From Planctomycetales bacterium (GTDB taxonomy: Bacteria > Planctomycetota > Phycisphaerae > SM23-33), in assembly GCA_030592655.1 (NCBI GenBank), contig JAUVIQ010000109.1:1-9718 (forward strand): a DNA stretch of 9,718 bases. The letters are read 5' to 3'. This document shows positions 6,043-9,718 of this stretch, in pieces. Position 1 is the first letter of the stretch. Every line of letters starts with the position of its first letter. Both the position numbers and the translations under genes were made by a program. The notes beneath the pieces are model-generated. The model was not told where the DNA came from. It was given only the letters and a program-made list of their open reading frames with translations, and searched no databases.

Positions 6043-8276
6043 TTGTCCTTCTCCGGTTTAGTCGTCGTGTCGAATATGGTTCCCGTATCTTTTTCCGCCT
6101 CCCGGCGAATTTTTTCGCGTATTCTCATACCGGCTTTGATTATCAAATCCAGGCGGTTTTCCAGTTCCTGGCGCCTTATATTGCGTTGCATCACTTTGAG
6201 TATTTTCTCCAGTTCCGTGTAAAACCCGTCAGCCGTATTCGCCGCATCGGCAGTGATTTGCCCCACAACCGATGCGTCAGTTCCTTTAGACGCACGAGTC
6301 AGCTCTGCGCCGAGATTAATCATAGGTTTTTTTGAAATTTTCAGAAGAGGCTGGATGATCTCCGACGACAGGATTTGTTTCTTCACCTGCGAACCCACGC
6401 GATTGTAATTCATTTCGTCGAGGACATCGCCTAGCCTCTGTGCCGCTGTAGCGCACTGTGCGGCTATTTGCCTCTGGGCCATACCGGCGACACCCAGTTC
6501 CCGTCGAACCTCCGCGTCCAGACCCGTTGAACCGATCCTGTCGCCGACGGCGCGGACTTTATCCTTGACCTGCCCCTGAAGCATAACGGTACCGACGAAT
6601 TCCTGGCTGATCTCTCTCTGGATGCGAACCAGTTCCGTCATTAATTCTTCTTCGGAGACGATTTTGAACGTCTGGACCAGGCTTTTGCTTGTATTGGGAC
6701 CCCCGAATGATTCGGGCATGGTATCGCGGACGACCGTATGTACGCGAATCAGGGATCCGACCTTCAGTTTCATCGGTTCGAGTTCCAGTTCGTAAATAAT
6801 TTCGACGTCTTCGGTTACCGGTACGCCGGGTACGGGCATTTTCTTCGTCGTCGGAGCCGGAGCCGTTGTCGTCTTTGAAGGCGTTACAATCGTTACGCAC
6901 ACATCGAATCGGCCCACGCCACAATCATCGTGCCCCTTGATTATCAGCGGTATCCGCGCTTTTGCGGTAACGTCAGACCTGACACCTTTACGATTCATGC
7001 TCACCGTAGGCGGACGGTCCGGGTCGATGCGTATGGCGTACGTCGCGCCGTGCTCGTTCGTTATCCCTTCGGTGTCGGTAAGTTCAAACTGTAATTTCAT
7101 GGAAGACTTTTTCGTGCGTTCCGGCAGATAGAAGTGTCCGGTGAGTCCCTTTAGACCGGTCTTGGTGCTTCGTTCGGACGTTTTATCGGTGCTGACAAGC
7201 CGTAAAGGCGTTTCAACTTCCTTACCGTCAAGCAGCAATCGTGCGCCGGCCAATGGTTTGTTGGCCCGGCCTGACAGGGAAACGCAACTTCCCGGAGGGA
7301 CGGTCAGCACGCCTCGCTCAAACTCAATCTCACTCTGCGGGCGATCCATATAGACCGGGTACTCGATCTTGAACCTCACGTCTATGAGTTCCGGAGGATC
7401 GACCACTTTCACATAGCAATCTCTCGTCGTGGCGTCATTTCCCGTTACATAGAATTCAAACGGTTCGGCTACGTTAGTGAAGTTTTTTACATAGATATTT
7501 CCACCTGCGCCTGCGCCGGAAACGTTTTCAGCAACCGTGCCAAGACCAGGAAAGTCCATGTGAAAAGTAACTTCGTTCGGTACGACGTGATCGGCGTCGG
7601 CTTTGACCGTTACGTTCAGGCTCCTTCCGCGAACAACCCTGAACTGCAATTTTCCGTCCACTTCCCGTCCGCCCTCAATGCTCAGATATGTTTCCTGAGG
7701 CCATTGGACATCCGCAAAAAGGACGTTGCGCTTATACCACAAACCCATCACCTGCGAATAGCAGACGCTGTACAGCACCAGGATGACCAAGGCCGCTGCC
7801 GGAATGGACAACCGTTTCAATGTTCGTTTTGACTCTACCGGTCCGTTCGCGTCCAGGCTTTCCATCAATTCACCGGCCTGGTGGGCCACTTTTTTGACCA
7901 TGGCTTCCGACGCGCCCATGCGGGCCTGGCTGTGGGTTGCGAACTGCAACGTGCTGATGAGACGGTCGTCGAGAGCGCCGTAATGATTCTCCAGCACCAG
8001 CGCCAATTCTTCTGCGCCCATTGGTACGCGAAGAGGCCTCAGTCCGAACCGCCACACAACGTAAGCAATTCCGGCAAGTGTCAGAAGCACAATCAACCCT
8101 CGTTGAGCGCGGTCCATGTGCAGTGCATAGTCGATCCCCAGCGTCAGGAAAATTCCCGCCACCAGCGCCAACACTATCCACACCATGGCATTACCAAAAA
8201 GATTCGCCCGCAACGACCATTTCAGCGAATTCAACTTCGCGCGAATATCACTTGTTACCAGATTATCAAATACCAT
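6039..8276 (-). CDS. DUF4175-like three-helix membrane protein, 745 aa
   Basis: The N-terminus resembles the DUF4175/TIGR02302 type of protein. There are two close membrane helices at about residues 29-50 and 59-77, then a cytosolic-type segment with 'LALVLENHYGALDDRLISTL' (about 91-110), and a third helix at about 155-175. After it comes the 'WPQET' motif at 192-196 that typically opens the extracytoplasmic part. Residues about 195-520 are beta-rich, with Ig-like stretches including 'IPLIIKGHDDCGVG' near 445-456. The last 200 residues are helical and charged. The molecular function is unknown; in planctomycetes such proteins occur beside MoxR/BatA-type genes, which suggests a scaffold or sensor for an envelope process. 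The start is supported by a strong Shine-Dalgarno at 8281-8287. The stop overlaps the next gene's start by 4 bases (ATGA), so the two are probably translated together. The family call is from motif recognition, not a search. Confidence 0.8.
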   Translation of the reverse strand: MVFDNLVTSDIRAKLNSLKWSLRANLFGNAMVWIVLALVAGIFLTLGIDYALHMDRAQRGLIVLLTLAGIAYVVWRFGLRPLRVPMGAEELALVLENHYGALDDRLISTLQFATHSQARMGASEAMVKKVAHQAGELMESLDANGPVESKRTLKRLSIPAAALVILVLYSVCYSQVMGLWYKRNVLFADVQWPQETYLSIEGGREVDGKLQFRVVRGRSLNVTVKADADHVVPNEVTFHMDFPGLGTVAENVSGAGAGGNIYVKNFTNVAEPFEFYVTGNDATTRDCYVKVVDPPELIDVRFKIEYPVYMDRPQSEIEFERGVLTVPPGSCVSLSGRANKPLAGARLLLDGKEVETPLRLVSTDKTSERSTKTGLKGLTGHFYLPERTKKSSMKLQFELTDTEGITNEHGATYAIRIDPDRPPTVSMNRKGVRSDVTAKARIPLIIKGHDDCGVGRFDVCVTIVTPSKTTTAPAPTTKKMPVPGVPVTEDVEIIYELELEPMKLKVGSLIRVHTVVRDTMPESFGGPNTSKSLVQTFKIVSEEELMTELVRIQREISQEFVGTVMLQGQVKDKVRAVGDRIGSTGLDAEVRRELGVAGMAQRQIAAQCATAAQRLGDVLDEMNYNRVGSQVKKQILSSEIIQPLLKISKKPMINLGAELTRASKGTDASVVGQITADAANTADGFYTELEKILKVMQRNIRRQELENRLDLIIKAGMRIREKIRREAEKDTGTIFDTTTKPEKDK
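6046..6054 (-). promoter_or_regulatory. Ribosome binding site for the coiled-coil gene
   Basis: GGAGAAGGA lies on the minus strand directly before CAA-ATG at 6042. The GGAG part has the better spacing (8 bases). It is inside the 3' end of the upstream gene, as expected for a coupled ATGA junction. Confidence 0.65.
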
Positions 8277-8280
8277 CGAC

Positions 8281-8287
8281 TTTCCTC
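8281..8287 (-). promoter_or_regulatory. Ribosome binding site for the DUF4175-like gene
   Basis: GAGGAAA on the minus strand; its GAGGA core ends 6 bases before the ATG at 8276. It fixes the start codon and lies just outside the AT-rich repeat, so the repeat left the initiation region intact. Confidence 0.75.
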
Positions 8288-8406
8288 AATTTCCAATTTT
8301 CAATTTCCGATTTCCAATTGCGGAACGCCCCAAGGGGGAAAGAACACCAGCCGGCTCTTTCTGTTTTTTTGTCAATTGAAAATTGACAATTGGAAATCGG
8401 AAATTG
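8287..8406. repeat. AT-rich intergenic repeat with perfect 20-bp inverted repeat
   Basis: Bases 8301-8320 and 8387-8406 are perfect reverse complements (20 bp, 66-base spacer). The left side carries a degenerate tandem motif: CAATTTCC at 8287-8294 and again at 8301-8308, joined by AATTTT. The right side has a small nested palindrome, TCAATT-GAA-AATTGA at 8373-8387. An alternative pairing joins 8295-8305 with 8375-8385. The interior is GC-richer and holds CCCC-AA-GGGG at 8328-8337, AGCCGGCT at 8349-8356 and a 6-bp stem (8338-8343 with 8356-8361). The right arm touches the stop codon of the upstream gene and the left end touches the Shine-Dalgarno of the downstream gene. No U-tract follows the stem on the minus-strand transcript, so it does not look like a terminator. 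A small non-autonomous mobile repeat is the best guess. Confidence 0.75.
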
Positions 8407-9718
8407 TCAGGTCATATTGTTTTTCTTTCGCAGTATCCATTCAGCCGCCAGCAGGAGGACTATCAGTATGATTGCCAGCGGAACGTCCCAAAGTTCGTGC
8501 GGAATGTCATTGAATACGGTCATCTTTCCGTGCGGAATCATCTTTACCAGGCGGTCGCTTTCGTGGACCATCATAAAACGCTTTTGAGAAGCAACGCTCT
8601 TGAGTGTGGAAGGATCTGATTCGGGATGGATGAATTCCTCCCTCGGAAGCGTTACCGTAATCGTTTTACCGGCCACTTCGCCCTTATAGGACGGATCGTC
8701 CCTCATTGCCGTCAGTTCGAAAGTCCCGACTTTCTTGAGCGGTATAAGCGCTTCGTAGTGCCCGCTGCTGGTCCTTTTTCTGGGATCGCGTATGAGTGTT
8801 ATGGTCTGAACCGCACCGGTAGTGGTTTCGACCATGTCCACCTTGAACTTGTCCTTCGTCAGCGGTTTATAACTGCGATCATAGGCTTCGACCCTGATTT
8901 TCATCTCTTCGCCCACGGCAAAGCGGTCGGAACCGGTGGTAATAATGATGCGTTTTTTCTGAAGTCGCCCAGCCGCAAGGAAATCCACCACGTTGGACCA
9001 GAACTTCTGGTAAAATATCCCGTCCTCAACAGCCTGCCATCGCCAGATTTCGTCGGTCCCGAAGTAGAGGCTCCGCCCTTTACCGTAATACTGAACGGCG
9101 ACTATCGGGGTTTGTTCGCCGTCGGGTCCTGACATACGATCTGTCGGATCGCCGCTGACGACCAGCGCCGAGGCAAGAGGCTTCATTGAAACAATCGGAT
9201 GTGTCCAGTAGATGCCCGGAAGAAATTTCCAGATGGCGGCGCTCTCCTGCGGACGTCGTCCCAGGCGTGTGGCAGGATGCTCCAGACCCAATGCCGTCGG
9301 GACCATAACCCAGGAGGTAGGCTGACCGCTGGCGATGCGATGGACGATACCACCCGACCGCTGACCGAGAACCACCGGAAGCAAGTCTGAAAGCGGTTTG
9401 AAGGGACCGCTTCCGGTAAGAATCCTGTCGCTGTTCTTGTTCGAGGCAATGTAGCACAAACCACCGTGATGGTCCGAAACAAAACTCTCCAGCATACCCA
9501 CGAACTGCCCGTCAAAACCGTCCTTCGTATAGGCGGGATCGTAAAGGATTACAGTGTCATAATTGAACAGTTCCTTGGGGGTGCGAGGTAGTTGCTTGAG
9601 TCTCATCTTCTCGGTGGAGGCTTCCTGGTTGAATTTCGCCTCGGCGTCCTGCTGCCAGACGCTGAAGTCGTATCGCTCCAGGTTGTGATGGAGAAAAGCA
9701 CGCAGACGGTGGAGTTCC
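8407..9718 (-). CDS. Membrane protein with glutamine-amidotransferase-like domain, C-terminal part (5' end outside window)
   Basis: The reading frame is open to the window edge: 37 further codons precede the Met at 9606, so that Met is probably internal and 436 residues are visible. Near the N-terminal side the text 'ELFNYDTVILYDPA' starts an alpha/beta fold like class I glutamine amidotransferases. It is followed by 'GGLCYIAS', where related proteins usually have a glycine-rich strand-turn, and later by 'VQYYGKGRSLYFGTDEIWRW', a signature of this membrane family. An Ig-like beta region follows ('FAVGEEMKIRVEAYD'). The C-terminus has one membrane helix, about the last 30 residues ('LWDVPLAIILIVLLLAAEW'), then a short Lys/Arg tail, so the bulk should lie outside the cytoplasm. 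I see no complete catalytic triad, so enzymatic activity is doubtful. Relatives usually sit with MoxR ATPase, DUF58 and von Willebrand A genes; these would lie to the right of the window. The stop codon directly abuts the 8301-8406 inverted repeat. Confidence 0.82.
   Translation of the reverse strand, partial: ELHRLRAFLHHNLERYDFSVWQQDAEAKFNQEASTEKMRLKQLPRTPKELFNYDTVILYDPAYTKDGFDGQFVGMLESFVSDHHGGLCYIASNKNSDRILTGSGPFKPLSDLLPVVLGQRSGGIVHRIASGQPTSWVMVPTALGLEHPATRLGRRPQESAAIWKFLPGIYWTHPIVSMKPLASALVVSGDPTDRMSGPDGEQTPIVAVQYYGKGRSLYFGTDEIWRWQAVEDGIFYQKFWSNVVDFLAAGRLQKKRIIITTGSDRFAVGEEMKIRVEAYDRSYKPLTKDKFKVDMVETTTGAVQTITLIRDPRKRTSSGHYEALIPLKKVGTFELTAMRDDPSYKGEVAGKTITVTLPREEFIHPESDPSTLKSVASQKRFMMVHESDRLVKMIPHGKMTVFNDIPHELWDVPLAIILIVLLLAAEWILRKKNNMT

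Noticed and set aside
8338..8370. Plus-strand terminator (stem followed by CTGTTTTTTT)
   Set aside because: The stem is only 6 bp and no plus-strand gene precedes it; the T-run is part of the AT-rich repeat.
8341..8375. Minus-strand promoter with TTGACA at 8375-8370
   Set aside because: At 17 bases spacing the next hexamer is GGCTGG, nothing like a -10 box; the TTGACA is explained by the nested AT-rich palindrome.

Overview
All five genes lie on the minus strand, so the window reads from right to left. The set of genes suggests a planctomycete (Planctomycetota, perhaps Phycisphaerae). Its members are a membrane protein with a glutamine-amidotransferase-like fold, a DUF4175-like three-helix membrane protein, a very long Ala/Lys-rich secreted coiled-coil protein, a secreted helical-repeat protein with a Lys-Gly tract, and an NPCBM-domain protein. 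This is the usual downstream part of the MoxR/DUF58/BatA-type clusters of that phylum. The assignment is inferred from protein families only; there is no rRNA or other phylogenetic marker here.

Layout, in transcription order. 9718-8407: 3' part of the membrane protein, cut by the window edge. 8406-8277: a 130-base gap filled by an AT-rich repeat with a perfect 20-bp inverted repeat. 8276-6039: DUF4175-like protein. 6042-3736: coiled-coil protein. 3739-2516: helical-repeat/Lys-Gly protein. 2505-1246: NPCBM protein. 1245-1149: a 97-base gap that is entirely a perfect palindrome with 47-bp arms. 1148-96: queG, epoxyqueuosine reductase. 95-1: a spacer with a hairpin at the window edge.

The four middle genes form a tight unit. 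Two junctions are 4-base ATGA overlaps and the third is a 10-base gap whose Shine-Dalgarno sequence overlaps the preceding stop codon. Three of the four carry signal peptides and the fourth has three membrane helices, so the unit probably builds or services an envelope or extracytoplasmic assembly; its actual job is not known. queG is a housekeeping tRNA-modification gene and is probably unrelated in function.

The most unusual material is non-coding. Each of the three larger gaps contains a different inverted repeat. The one before queG reaches into the stop codon of the upstream gene and into the start codon of queG, leaving queG without a recognisable Shine-Dalgarno sequence. No tRNA, rRNA, CRISPR array, transposase or convincing promoter was found.
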